Source: Chrysopilus asiliformis (lineage: Eukaryota; Arthropoda; Insecta; Diptera; Rhagionidae). Taken from it: a DNA stretch of 64,000 nt. The position numbers and the translations under genes are program-made. The stretch covers positions 70,047,931-70,111,930 of the forward strand of contig OZ035961.1 of assembly GCA_964034945.1 (NCBI GenBank), read 5' to 3'. Positions 32,280 to 43,832 of this stretch are shown piece by piece; position 1 is the first letter of the stretch; each line of letters starts with the position of its first letter. Below the pieces are notes generated by a model. That model had not been told where the DNA came from. It saw nothing but the letters and a program-made list of their open reading frames with translations, and did not search any database.

Positions 32280-32652
32280 CAGGGGTCTCCAAGATAACTG
32301 TCTCTGTACAACCACCACCACGTCGAAACCACCACAACCTGAATTCGAAGCATTTTTGCTACTCGGCATTCAAAACCTCATTACAAATCTAATAAATATT
32401 GAGCAGACGAATGCCATCCTCTTGCATCGAAAGTCTGAAACAAACTAACTACAAATTAAACTGCATATCGATTCTAGCTTACTGGTGGTGGAAAGAGATG
32501 TTCGATCACGTTCGGCGGCCTTTAGTTCAGGTTCGTTTTTTTGAATGCTAATGTAAGATAGTATTGACAAAAACATTAATGTAGTGGGCAAAGTAAAATG
32601 TGTCTGGCTTTATGTACGAGGAGCCGCAAGAGCCAAGGCCTGGAGATGCCTG
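32280..32652. mobile_element. hAT MITE, 373 bp
   Basis: Ends CAGGGGTCTCCAA and, reversed, CAGGCATCTCCAGG; 8-bp duplication ATTTAGAT (32272-32279, 32653-32660). Confidence 0.85.
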
Positions 32653-32992
32653 ATTTAGATATTCATGCTTAAGTAACAATAAATTTCATAGCAATCCATA
32701 AAGAAAATGGTAATCACAATTTTGCTTGTTAAAAAGTTTCGTTAAAAATGTTCGTTGTGTTGTTATGGCAACAGTTTTGTGCATTATTTTAATAGTTGCA
32801 GTTGTATTGCATTCGGGGATTGTTGTATTATTGGATTCGCGGATTGTTGTATTGCATTGGCGAATTGTTGTATTGCATTGCGGGGAGGCGATAAATATTT
32901 TTTAAAACTGTTTTCTTCTATGGAAAACGGATCGCTGGTATCGCGAAGAAGTTGACTTGGTAATCCCAGATAATGTCTTTAAAAAAGCAACA

Positions 32993-33465
32993 CAGTAGAA
33001 CACGCTTAAATGCACATCGAACTTCGCAGAATTTAATGTGCATTTATCCGTGTTTTGCATTTATCCGTAGCACGGAAGCACGGAGTAATACACATTAATG
33101 TGCAATTATGCGAGTCAAATATAAACATGCAACTTTAATATTCCTGGAATAAACAGTTAAATTCAATTCGGCTACACAAAAACAAAGAATCTAATTAAAA
33201 ATTCATTTTATCACATAAAAATAACAAAAATCACTTTTTTTTGGTGTGATTACATTTTATTTTTGCACATGTGCATTTAAGCGTGTAAAATTTCATGTAA
33301 TTTATACTTTTGCAGTATGAAAATGGTTGCATTTAAGCAAGTATTGCAATTAAGCGTGTGTATATATTCATATGAAAAATGCTTTAAAAACCTCCAGGCA
33401 CAAATTTTGCGTGCAATTACACGAGCTTTGCATTTAAGCGTGTTGCATTTAAGTGTGTTTTACTG
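32993..33465. mobile_element. pogo-like MITE, 473 bp
   Basis: Ends CAGTAGAACACGCTTAAATG and, reversed, CAGTAAAACACACTTAAATG; TA at the right and CA at the left, so the left copy of the TA has mutated. The ends resemble pogo-type repeats. gcatttaagcgtg and relatives recur throughout. Confidence 0.75.
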
Positions 33466-33807
33466 TATTAATGGATAATTCATGGCTTAATCACATCCTT
33501 TTATCTTACCGTTCTTCTTCCGCCACAATGTCCATAATTGGAATTATAAAATCAATTTTTTTGATTGAAAAAAAAATATTTATTCCCAAACAACTAAAAT
33601 TTATTTTTGTTATCGTAACAACACTTTTAACCATTTCTAACAAGCAATAGTGCACTCTGAATACGGTTTTATTTGACAATTTTTAGCTTAACAATATTAT
33701 CGAAAGTTCATAGCAAGCAAAGTGAAATGTGAATACCGATTTCTATTTAAACAATTGTTATGGATATTAACAAGCAATAATAGCTTTTGTGAATAAGCAT
33801 GATTGTC

Positions 33808-33885
33808 ATGGCACCTAAAAGAAAAGTTTGCTTCAATGAACAATTGCGTGAGGAATTTCCTCTCATTACCAAAATTGTTACCTGA
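33808..33885 (+). pseudogene. Possible transposase N-terminus near the CGGTGACC element end
   Basis: A 25-codon ORF MAPKRKVCFNEQLREEFPLI followed by five residues and a stop. A short basic-aromatic start followed by 'EFP' is common at the start of some hAT-related transposases. It lies about 100 bp inside the right end of the element at 29836..33988. It could be chance. Confidence 0.3.
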
Positions 33886-34524
33886 TCTTAATGTTTTTTT
33901 CGTATTTTTTATTTTTTGTATTCACACATTAATATTAATTTTTTAAACATTTTGTCCTTTTTTTTTGTCCAATAAAAAATGGTCACCGTATTTTTAGCCC
34001 TATTATGAAAGTCGCGCGACTCGTCGTACTGCGGCAAATCTGCCACTGCGGACTGTTTTGGTTTATGTAAGTCCGCACGACCTGCATTTCAAGCAATTTC
34101 AAGTCCGCATCTATTTGGCTGCGGACTCACGTTTTCCAGTGACATTTCGAGGTTATGAAAAAAAGAGACTGTTTGATTTTCTTATCATTGATTTTCTTAT
34201 AATTTTCATATCAGTGTTGTTATTATCATTAAAGAAAAAAACGGTTACAATTGGAAACATTGCTATATTTTTGAAAAATAAATAAAATCTTTCACAACTG
34301 AAACGAATCTTTCTCACGTTTGACAGTTCAACGCGAACCAACGCATATGATCGCAGAGAGTCTAGTCCGCAGACGGCATGCGGACTTACATAATACCAAA
34401 TCACTGCGGAATGGACTTGACGGTCGCTGCGAACTGACGAGTCCACACGACTTACATAACGCCCGTCGCATACTTCAGCTAAGCTATGTGAGCGAGGCTA
34501 GCTATAGTTACATAGCTTAAGCTC

Positions 34525-36475
34525 GGTTTAGACGAGACAAGTAACTTGCGGCAAGTAGACGTAAATACACGCGATTTGACCTAGTGTGCGACGCTCGCAT
34601 ATGTGTGAGAATACTTGCCGCTCTCTCGAAAATAATAGAAAGCCATTCTATTTTTGTGGCAAGTAAAAACCAATACAAGAACATGGAACCGTGTACACAA
34701 GAGGTGGTTTTATGTGTGTGTGTTTCGGTTCATTTTCAGTGTTGGGGCCAGATAATTATTTTTTTATCTAGATAAAGATAAAGATAAATGCTCGTAATGT
34801 TTATCTAGATAAGATAATAGATAATGAAAATATGAAAGATAATAGATAAGATAAGATAAAAAGCCAAATTATCTAGATAATTTTTAGATAAATATTTATT
34901 TTGACATTGCACAAAATTCAAAATTACGTACTAAAAAAAATAGCACAAAATTTTTTGCTTTTCTTGATTTCCAATTTAAATATAATAAGAAATAATAATA
35001 ATAATAAAAGAAAACGGATAAGAAACGTTATCGTAACGTAACGAAATAACGAAATGATTTTCGGGCTTTTTCTTCAAAATTACGTTATAATGAACGTTAT
35101 AGAAATTCAATTCCGTTACCATAACGAAAAACGAAAAAAATATTACGTTTTTTCGTTGTTTATTAGTATTTCCTTGTTTTGTTCAGTATTATTTTTTGTG
35201 AAATTTCCCACAAAAGTTCATCAAGTATAACCCACAGACATAAAATATAATCAAAAATATTGGAGTAGTGTTTTTAATCGTATTTTGATTCTAAATCGGA
35301 TTTTGTTTTGGCCAGATTCACTCTATTTCTGGAGATACAAAAATGGAAATTTTCTAAGCAAGTTTTTTGGTAGCGAAAAGATTTTCTTTTTAGTAACTCC
35401 AGAAGTAGAGCGAAATTCTATAAAAAAATTCTATATCTTTGATATCAAAATCACGCTTTTGTGGAGACAGTTTTTTTAATGAACAAAACTTTTGTGTGAT
35501 TTTTTGTCTTTTGTATTTTTTATTGATTTTTTAACTTAATAATCACAATTTTTTCCGTTTTTATTTGTATTTTCTTTTTGCTGAGTTTTATTATTTGTTA
35601 TAAAATTTATTTTTATGGAAACTGAACTGAATTACTTTGTGATAAACTATTATTACAGTGCGTTTTTTTGTTTTCAGTTTCAATACAATGTGTAACGGAA
35701 TAATAACATTATAACGTAACGAAATTAAGTTTTTTATCGATACAAAATCAAATAACGTCACGAAATATAAGTTTAATTTTGCTACGTAAGGAAATTTATA
35801 ACGTTATGATTTTTTATTTCGTTCATAGCCCGGTTTACACTTGGCAACAGTTACTGGCAGAACTTTTTTTTTATGGGCAAGAGAAGAGAGGCGAGGGAAA
35901 GAGTGACACTTCGCTTCCTTGTCCGTAAACAAAAATTGTTGCCAAGTATAAAACTGTTCCTAAAAAAAGTTTTTAGGTTTTCAAAAGTATGCAGAAAACA
36001 ATTTCGTTTCAGCATTTTTTCAGATTTAATTTTTTGATTTTCGGTGGTAACGATTATCTCTAGATAAATGGGATTTTCCTTTATCTAGATAAGATAAAGA
36101 TAACTTTTTTGGGGTGTTATCTAGATAAGATAAAGATAACCTTTTTTTTTATCTAGATGATTATCTAGATAATTATTATCTAGATAACCCCAACACTGTT
36201 CATTTTATATTTGCTGCTTTGCCAGAAAACGTCGTAACATTTTAAGGAAAAAACGACACGGATATAAAAAACTCGTCGGCAACAAACAGTTTCAGGTCGA
36301 AATTCGCAAATTTTTCCACAAAAAAGAGTCGTGATATTTTTTCTCAGAAAATTTTAGGTTATGTTTTCCTTCTGCTGTCATTCTACTTGAAATGATTTAC
36401 TTGAAACGTGTAAACTAAGCAAACTACTTGCCTCTCTTTACTTGCCGCAAGTTACTTGCTGTGTATAAACCCTGC
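34525..36475. mobile_element. Inverted-repeat element nested in the Harbinger element
   Basis: Both ends carry caagtaacttgcggcaagta (left at about 34540, inverted at about 36440), preceded by ggtttagac and mirrored by tataaacc. The exact ends and duplication (possibly gct) are uncertain. It is itself split by the hAT MITE at 34737. Confidence 0.6.
34737..36198. mobile_element. hAT element, 1.46 kb, TSD TTCATTTT
   Basis: Ends CAGTGTTGGGG on both sides; perfect 8-bp duplication TTCATTTT (34729-34736, 36199-36206). The subterminal regions are built from repeats of tatctagataa. The middle (about 35010..35830) is a diverged relative of the hAT-like element at 8814 (taacgtaacgaaat, ttatttttatggaa). 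Confidence 0.9.
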
Positions 36476-36538
36476 TTTAGCTGGGTTAGCTTGCCTCGTT
36501 GCACACTTAAGCTAAGCTACCGGCGATATTTAAATAAA

Positions 36539-36856
36539 TGTATGCTGTCAGTTGCATTTGAGCCGTCGGGGAGATTAATGTACGAGCATAGTATCGATCA
36601 ATTTCTAGACTTAGATTCCGAATTAGATTTGTCTGAAGAGGAATTTGAAGAATATATTTTGTTGAATTGTGTTGAAAGGAAAAGAAAAAGAAGTGTTTGG
36701 TGTTCAGCTTTTTTGATGAAACGTATGAAATACGGCGAATTTCATGCTCTTTTGCCCGATTTAACCGATCCCGAGTTTTTTAAATACTTGCGGTTAAGAA
36801 GGCAGCAGTTTAAATTACAGCCATTTTTAAATTACAGGAAAATAATTCAATTTTGA
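36539..36856 (+). CDS. Harbinger transposase (HARBI1-like), N-terminal part only
   Basis: PIF/Harbinger transposases cut at TAA-type sites; the N-terminal region precedes the DDE domain. From ATG at 36539: MLSVAFEPSGRLMYEHSID, an acidic stretch (LDLDSELDLSEEEFEEYILL), then the family-typical block KRKRSVWCSAFLMKRMKYGE and LLPDLTDPEFFKYLRL. The frame opens further upstream to 36428 but without family features. It ends at 36856 before any catalytic residue, so the DDE part has been lost. It lies about 300 bp inside a TAA-flanked element with Harbinger ends, which supports the assignment. Confidence 0.65.
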   Translation, partial: CMLSVAFEPSGRLMYEHSIDQFLDLDSELDLSEEEFEEYILLNCVERKRKRSVWCSAFLMKRMKYGEFHALLPDLTDPEFFKYLRLRRQQFKLQPFLNYRKIIQF

Positions 36857-37161
36857 CGTTTTCCTTACACATTTATGTCCACAAAATACTACACATTTGA
36901 AAACACCGATTCTACACTGTAAAATGCCGAAAATATCTATATGTGAGTGTCAGCGATGCCAGCGAAGTCGTTCGCGTAGTTGAGGTCTGAACTACGCAAG
37001 CGAGCATAGTCCGCGTCGCCCATGACTACGCGATGTAGTTTCATAGTTTCGCTGAAGTGTGCGGTCGCCAATGCAAATCCTAAGGATTTTACTTTCAGCG
37101 AGAAACTTAGCTCACATAGTTGAGCTCGCTTAGCTCAAGTATGCGACGGGCGTAATACGGC

Positions 37162-37499
37162 TATTAAATTTTATTAAAAGCACCTCAATATTTATTAAAT
37201 TTATAGCCATAGAAAAAGCGGTATAGAAATTCAGTCTTTATGTTTTCCACATAAGCGAATCGCCACCCCGCAGTAATTTGGCGCTCTAATTACTTGTGCC
37301 AATTAACTGCAAATATGCGGTAGGGTAAATCAATAAAATGGAAAACGACTAATAAAAATGCATTAACGAAGATTCCAATGATCAACAAACCCAATATACT
37401 ATATATGTAACTAGCAGACCCTTCGTTGCCAGCTTAAAGTTTTTTCTATAAATTTTAGAATGCCAAAAACCATAAATAACTTAAAAACTTTTGGGAAAA
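37162..37499. other. Non-coding, nothing recognised
   Basis: A short AT-rich stretch between the Harbinger nest and the minisatellite; no ends, RNA gene or ORF seen. Confidence 0.4.
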
Positions 37500-37900
37500 A
37501 TGTTATCCTTACAGGATCTTCCGTTTCGAGTTTTGAAATTCCAAGACCAGAGCCGTGATCAGCGACTCCAAAAACCCCCTTGTGCCGATTTTTCCCGGGA
37601 AAAACGGGAAAAAAGATATTTGCGTTATCCTTTCAGGAACTTTCGCTTCGAATTTTGCAAATCTAACACCGGATTTGTGATCAGCGACCCCGAAAACCCC
37701 CTAATGCAATTTTTCGCCGGGAAAAATGGGAAAAAGGATATTTGCGTTATCCTTACAGGACCTTCCGTTTCGAATTTTGAAAATCTAACATTGCTCCTGG
37801 CAACGCAGATCATTTTGCAAAAAGCCGCGTAAAAATCGGTTCAGTAGTTTTTGAGTTTTGTAATCTCAAACAGACCAACAAACAAACATCCATTTTTAAC
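37500..37900 (+). repeat. Minisatellite, about 121-bp unit, three copies
   Basis: Units begin gttatccttacaggatcttc at about 37501, 37627 and 37747 and share 'gatcagcgac' and 'ccgggaaaaa'. They are followed by aaaatcggttcagtagtttt, a sequence often found at the 3' end of insect RTE-type or other dispersed repeats. The same unit family recurs at 48005..48960 and, more diverged, at 46800..47215. Confidence 0.75.
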
Positions 37901-38302
37901 CGACTTCCAAAAGGGAAAAGGTTCTCAATTCGATATGAATCTATGTTTTTTTTTAATGTATGTTCTAACTTTTTACTGGGTTGACCGATTTTGGTCGTCC
38001 CAATGAGAAAGTTGTAGAGAAAGTTCCTGTAAATTTTACAGCCCCGCTGTATATTTTACATTGTTTGAGATATCAAGTGGAAATTTTTGGAGGGGTGTTC
38101 AGCACAATACCTGGAAGATTCTTTTATATATTTCTCCTCTTCGGACTTATCCCTTCAAACCCCCTCCCCTCCTAAATTCTACATAGTTTGAGATATGGAG
38201 TTGATTTTTTTGTGTTACGACACCGCGGAGGATATTTTACATATTTATTCTCTGTGGCGCTTCCCCTCATACCCAGTCCCCTGCTAGATTCTGCATGGTT
38301 AA

Positions 38303-38612
38303 CCCATTCGGTATTTTGATGCCATATGGCATCATGCTAAAAAATTTGAATTGCCTTATTATTTATTTATTTTCAACACTCTATTCTCATTCAGTGCACC
38401 TTTAAGTGCATTTGTGACCCAATTTTGATTTTTTGAGTAAAAAGCTGGACTTCAGTGGACGTATTTGTAAAAAAAAGAAATTTTTAATTTTTTTTTTGTT
38501 TTAAATGAATACTAATAGCTTAAACATTTTGTATAGAGAGTGTATAGAGAGTATAGAGATTTGTATAGAGAGAATATTTAACCCCCATAGAAAAAAACAT
38601 GTACCAAACGGG
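38303..38612. mobile_element. piggyBac-type MITE, 310 bp
   Basis: Ends CCCATTCGGTATTTTG and, reversed, CCCGTTTGGTACATG; TTAA on both sides (38299-38302, 38613-38616). Confidence 0.7.
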
Positions 38613-39789
38613 TTAAAGATATAATAGTTAATATTAAAAACTATTAATTCACATTTTGTTTGATACATCCGTTTGTAATTTTTTGTAGCTTTCCGCATAT
38701 TCAAAATTAAAACTAAAAAAAGTTCAAAATAAAAAAAATTAAAAAAAAAATAAAACCGACTTTAAAAAAATAACTAAAAAGGAAAAAAAGCACTAAAAGA
38801 AAAAACAATTTAAATATACGTCCATTAATGACGTATTTAAAAATCGGCTTTTTGGGAGTGGCGTTAAATTTGCAACTAAAAAAATTACATACCCTCTAAT
38901 CCTTAAGGCTAATCGTCCATTTGCTGCCACTAAGAACTAAATCGACTTCAAAAATTGTTGCCAAATAGATTAACTATAGACACGGCTCTTAGAAGCACCA
39001 AAGCTACACTGTAGAAAATGAATTTGAATTTAAACCGAAAAATGGGGTAAAAACGGGGTAAATTTGCAAAAACGTCGTAAAATTTCGAGAAAAAATCAGA
39101 ATTTAGCTCGCACACCATTTAAGTTGTAAACTCACCCAAAAAAAACATTAATCTTACACTAGAAATATTCGTATTTTTACTCTCATTTTGGTGTAAAAAC
39201 ACGCTCGCAGGGTATTTTTGCATTATTGTACGGACAATTTAACCTTAACCTTATAATTCGCATAAGGTTTGTGGCATCGGAGTATAAATACTCGAATCGA
39301 GTTTTACTCTACCAAAATCCTGTGTGGCGCCTGCCACATGGCAGACATGCCCGGGAAATTTGGATGTGTAAACATCCGCAAAAATAATATAATATTTTTG
39401 TTTTTGCAGACCGTATAAGCCGAGAAATTCTAATAATACCATTTTCGGTGTAATTTTAAACAAAAAATGTCGTAAAATTACACCTTTAAGACGCGGTTTT
39501 GCTACCAAATAGGAGGAAAATTACAACAAAAATGTGGTAATTTTAAACATCCATGTCGTAAAATTACACCCGTATTGTACTTTTACTTCTTATTTAGCTT
39601 AAAGTTCCCCCGTAAAAGAGGCTTTTTTACGCCACAAAATGAGTAAAAATGCATAGTTTTTAAGCCAGAGCTCGGCACTCGTCTGGCTCCTCACAACGAT
39701 AACATTTTTATTCAAATTTTACGAGAATACAATCAATGTATGAACATTTTTACTCGACTCTCCAACGCAATGATACGTGTTGGTAGACG
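38613..39789. other. AT-rich non-coding region with gtaaaa motifs
   Basis: About 39003..39670 is rich in gtaaaat, ggtaaaaac and their complements, which suggests a decayed repeat. No ends could be set and no gene is supported. Confidence 0.35.
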
Positions 39790-40977
39790 CAGTGATGCTA
39801 TGTACCTTTAGTGAAATTCACCTTTCCAAATGACGAAATCCCCCCTTTTCCCCTTTTTCAATGACGAAATTCCCCTCGTTTTTCCCCTCTAAAAACAACG
39901 AATTTTAAACAAAGATTTCATTTATTAAAACCAAAAATTATTGTCATCTGTCATCTGGATTCATGTTAAAGTCTTTTAAGAGAAAAAAGCACAAATTAGG
40001 AAAAAAATTCTACTTTGTAAAGCTTTAACATAATTCCCGATAACAATGTCATGGGTCTCCAACCAAACGTCAAATAAGATACGAAAAGAAGCCGGGATTT
40101 ACAATTGGATAATAATCAAAGCAAGTCACGAATGTATAAATCAAGGTAGTTCCTTTGCTTTTGAGCTTAAAATGATCCTGTCCTCCTTAAATTCGGTAAA
40201 AATTATTTCCATATTTTGAATTAAAAAAATATAAAAATATCAAAAAATGGAAAAAACGAATTAAAGTCGCGACCGGAACTCGATTTTTGTACTCCGGGCA
40301 CTTTGCCACTGGTCCATGCATTCTTCTTGTGAATATTAGTCGAAATTAGTACATTAAGCCAAATTTTAAAGATGACCAAGAAATTACAGATTTAATTGAT
40401 TTTTACATAATTTAAACAAAGCACTTCAGCTGATTTGCAATTTAAAATATTTTCATTGAAAATATATTTAAGAAATCCGAAAAACGAGCAAAAAATATGT
40501 GTCAATGAATTTTCATGGAAACTACTTTCCATCAAAATCTTTTAAAGTAATTACTTTGAATAAGATGATCAAATGTACTTTTTAATGTACTTTTTTCAAA
40601 GATGTTAAAAAGTACACTGAAAAATCAGTGAAACGTAGATTCCAAAGCAATTTTAAAGTGCTTTCGTTTAAAAGATTGATGTGTACTTTACAATTGCAAT
40701 ATGATCATTATAAAGTGGCAAATGCATAAATAAGGGCATTTCCTACACTCTTTACCTTTGCCTAAGCTTGTAATTGGATTGTAATTATTTTTATTTATTT
40801 GTATTTTTACTTTTCCGTGATTTTTTAAAAGTATTTCGGATTTAGTTGAAAGGCGAAGATTTTCCCCTCGTTGTAAATCGTTTCCCCTCGTTTTGAAGCG
40901 TTTTCCTCTTTTCCCCTATTAACAATTTTTATAGTCAAATTCCCCGCAAAAAGGGGAATCCCCCTCGATATAGCATC
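39790..40977. mobile_element. hAT MITE, family A, copy 1
   Basis: Left end CAGTGATGCTATGTACC; the right end reads gatatagcatc and has lost its last bases. GGTAGACG precedes and gtagacg follows, consistent with an 8-bp duplication. Both ends carry ttcccct runs. This copy is uninterrupted and serves as the reference (empty site) for copy 2. It includes a tRNA-like stretch near 40262..40322 on the minus strand. Confidence 0.8.
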
Positions 40978-41189
40978 GTAGACGACGGCCACTTCGGCAG
41001 CCGAAATCAAACGATTGACTAACAATCGACGGAGCGAGCCTACGACCGTCATTCTCATTCAGTATAATTTCTGTTGTTGATGCGTGCGGATGTATACATT
41101 TGCTCCCCAAAACCCTAATTGCTTTCCAAAGTACACTGACGTACGAAATTTTTACAGAAATTCGATTTTTTAAATTTTAATTTTCCATT

Positions 41190-41347
41190 ATGAAGCGCTC
41201 ATATTCAAATTCAAATACTATGTCGTGTGATTGGGAAAACAAATATTTAATAACCACAAATAATAATAACCGTCAATGTCTAGTTTGCAGTTACATGTCG
41301 AATAAAAAATTCAATCTAGAACGCCATTACAACAGCTGTCCTATCAG
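41190..41347 (+). pseudogene. BED-like zinc-finger exon of a hAT-type transposase
   Basis: ATG at 41190, 52 codons, then a splice donor (cag|gtaaca). The translation MKRSYSNSNTMSCDWENKYL ... RQCLVCSYMSNKKFNLERHY has Cys-x2-Cys, then Asn-Leu-Glu-Arg-His-Tyr, the pattern at the N-terminus of ZBED/GTF2IRD2-like hAT transposases. The downstream exon was not found. It could be a host gene derived from such a transposase, but no second exon supports that. Confidence 0.45.
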
Positions 41348-41830
41348 GTAACATACAATTTAGCGAATGTTTTGCTAAGCACAGAACCGGAAATACGTCC
41401 CCACAAGATTTTTTGCACGACGGAACTTATTATTTTTTTGTAATCGCGTTATGATAAATTGTGTAGTCCACTGTTCCTAAACGTCTCCATCAAAAGCGAA
41501 AGAGCGTAAAAAATGAAAAAGATGCGTTTTCTCATTTCGTGTTATAGTATATGAAGAAACATAAAATTTCTTCGAGTAATAGCATAGAAAAATATACTTA
41601 AATAGAACTGTCGCTTCAGGGGTTTTCCATATACCAGTGTAAGAGGAAGCGGGATGAACTTAGGAATTTTATATACTTTCTCTCTTTACCACATTCATCA
41701 GATAGGAAACATTAAAAATTGTGCTAAAAGCAAGCAATCAGGGTTAGGCAGCTATATTCTGAACGTTAAAAATTTCTCTAAAGTATGGAGCAAAACAAAA
41801 TTTTTTACTGAGCACCTTTTTCGCTCTAGA

Positions 41831-42980
41831 GCAGCCATGGGCAAAGTGTGGTCTTTTTGGCCCATTTGGCCCAGTTTGAGAAAACCGAAATAATACACTT
41901 GCAACTGGGCCAAATTCATTCGCAACTGGGCAAAATCCACCAACATGCTTATACAGTACTTGTACCTCTATACTTTCGCAGCGATGAGCGAAAACACATC
42001 ACAGCCATCGGTCGGTCTGAGTTGTTTTCATGTCATTTGCCATCAGGCACTCCACTCAGTAGGTGGTGTTGCTTGTTAAGGAGCCGCTCCATTGCCATGA
42101 CTTTTTACCATGACAAAAAAATGCAGGAAACTAGAGCAAGATAGACTTATGTAGATCTAAAAAGGAATGACTGAATACAAGGTAAACGTTTTCCCTTCCA
42201 GTTTAACAACTTTATAGCAATCATAGCAAACCTTATGCTATGAATATAATGTTCAAATTGGCATGGTAACAAAGCTTTTGACTATGCATGCGAAGGAGAA
42301 AAAGCTTTTAAAATGACATCACGCTATAATAACAGTTTGAAGGTGTCCGTGCTTACTATTCACTTACAGGGACAAATGTGATTGTAGTAGAAATCGCCAT
42401 AAAATCGCCATAACAAAAGAGGGGAAATTATTTTTGCATTTGCCGACAAATTTTTGCAGTTGATTCTTATCTCCCTTTCTCGCCAAGGCATCTTCACATA
42501 AATGTGTCTCATTTTTTTTGTCATGGGAAAAAGTCATGGCAATGGAGCGGCTCCTTTATTTGCGCATATACACTGAAACAAATATGAAGCGTTTCTATAA
42601 TAATAGAAACTTTAAAGATCAATGGGAGGAGGATATTGTTTTTGTAGAAATCCCTGCTTGGTACAGTGCTTGGTTTGTTTTCTTAAGCTTTCCCACATCA
42701 AAAAATAAGTAGCCAAGCACAAAAGCGATTTTGATTTTGATGGTGAAAGCAGAAAATTGATTTTTGCAAAATTAAAAGAAGACTTTCTAAAGAAAACTAC
42801 ATGCACTGCTAATGTTATACCAGAGCAGAAAACTAATTCATGTAATTCGAAAGCAATAAAAAAAGGTTCGTTTGTAGTCAGTTTAAAGATATTATCTCGC
42901 AGTGTACTCGATTTTCTGAAGTATATTTTGGCTTGTTGGTATATGTTTGGCCCGTTTTTATTTTCTCTTGCCCACGTCTG
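41831..42980 (+). mobile_element. hAT element, family G, copy 1 (1150 bp)
   Basis: Ends CAGCCATGGGCAAAG and, reversed, CAGACGTGGGCAAGAG; palindromic 8-bp duplication CTCTAGAG (41823-41830, 42981-42988). Subterminal gcaactgggcc repeats. It contains a remnant of a transposase (42757..42900) and is the empty-site reference for copy 2 at 51530. Confidence 0.88.
42757..42900 (+). pseudogene. hAT transposase fragment in family G
   Basis: Reads KLKEDFLKKTTCTANV, then SKAIKKGSFVVSLKILS. The layout (basic 'LK..LLKQ', then 'A..ASF.VS..I') resembles the stretch following the BED finger in ZBED-type hAT transposases. Too short to be sure. The longer minus-strand ORF over this region (42612..43127) has no supporting motif and is taken as a shadow. 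Confidence 0.35.
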
Positions 42981-43271
42981 CTCTAGAGCGATGCTGAGCC
43001 GCTCTGGTAGTTGGATGCGCCCATTGTAAACTCTTTTTGACTCGATAATTTTTTCGATGCTACGCGCAGAAAAATCGCAAAAAATTGTTTCATATGTTTG
43101 GGAGGGAGAGCGACTGGATTCATTCATGGCCGGGATATGATTTCTATACGAAAAACGCCTCTGTACTAAATTTCAAGTCTGTAACTCTGCATTGACGGAA
43201 CTATCTCCAAAATATTTTTTTCCACGATGGACACGTTTGTTTTTGAAACTAACTCAATGCTGGACACGTCC

Positions 43272-43832
43272 GTTTTTATACCCGTATGGTGAAACCAAAG
43301 GGTATATTAACTTTGCCTTACCGTTTGTAACGCCAAGATCCCGTCATCACACACAAAAATGAATTACACCAGTCTGTTTAGAATGATAAAAATAATTAAT
43401 TTTTGCATGTCCGTCCGTCCGTCTGTCTGTCTGTCCGTCCGTCTGTCCGTCTGTGGTGCAGATTGCGGGCGCACGGATTGAGCTAGAGACTTGAAATTTT
43501 GCACAGATCCGTTTTTCGTAAAATGCGAGGCCAAGTTCGTTAATGGGCAAAAATGGACCATTAGGGGGGGGGTACCCCCCATACGAACGAAAATGTTTTT
43601 TGCGAATATCTCAAAAACGGTGCATCTTAACAAAAAAGTGCAAGAACAAAAGTTGTTTAGGACATGATTCTACATTAAAGTTCCATACATCAAAATCCGA
43701 TTGGAACAAGTTTTAAAAAAATCTTATTGGAAAATTTGAATTCAAATGAAATTTTAATACGCCGTTCAATTAAATCACCATACGGGTTTTCAATAATTGC
43801 CAGATTGGCAATTATAGCTTTTGTTATGTTTG
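43272..43832 (+). mobile_element. DINE-like element, family H2, complete
   Basis: tttttatacccgtatggtga to gcttttgttatgttt, with a GTCC/GTCT core at about 43408..43452 and the 3' hairpin at about 43797..43813. It follows a fragment of the dispersed repeat also seen at 7407 (43110..43262). Confidence 0.75.

Larger units (their letters stand above)
29836..33988. mobile_element. Element with CGGTGACCAT ends, 4.15 kb, carrying several MITEs
   Basis: Left end CGGTGACCATCCGTCC, right end (reversed) CGGTGACCATTTTTTATTGG, TA on both sides (29834-29835, 33989-33990). The left subterminal region repeats gtccttta five times in 110 bp. Inside are five or more independent insertions listed below, so the original was probably under 2 kb. 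The family is not certain. Confidence 0.6.
34460..37152 (+). mobile_element. PIF/Harbinger element, 2.7 kb, with nested insertions
   Basis: Inverted ends CGCCCGTCGCATACTTCAGC and, reversed, CGCCCGTCGCATACTTGAGC; TAA duplicated (34457-34459, 37153-37155), the usual PIF/Harbinger target. It carries an N-terminal Harbinger transposase ORF near the right end and another element in its left half. Confidence 0.88.
33997..37161. mobile_element. TA-flanked MITE split by a Harbinger element
   Basis: Left GCCCTATTATGAAAGTCG, right (reversed) GCCGTATTATGTAAGTCG, TA at 33995-33996 and 37162-37163. The two halves are 33997..34459 and 37153..37161. The native element is about 470 bp, with more subterminal gtccgca motifs. 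Confidence 0.65.

Noticed and set aside
42612..43127. 171-codon minus-strand ORF
   Set aside because: It crosses the right end of a hAT element; the plus strand has the better transposase-like remnant.
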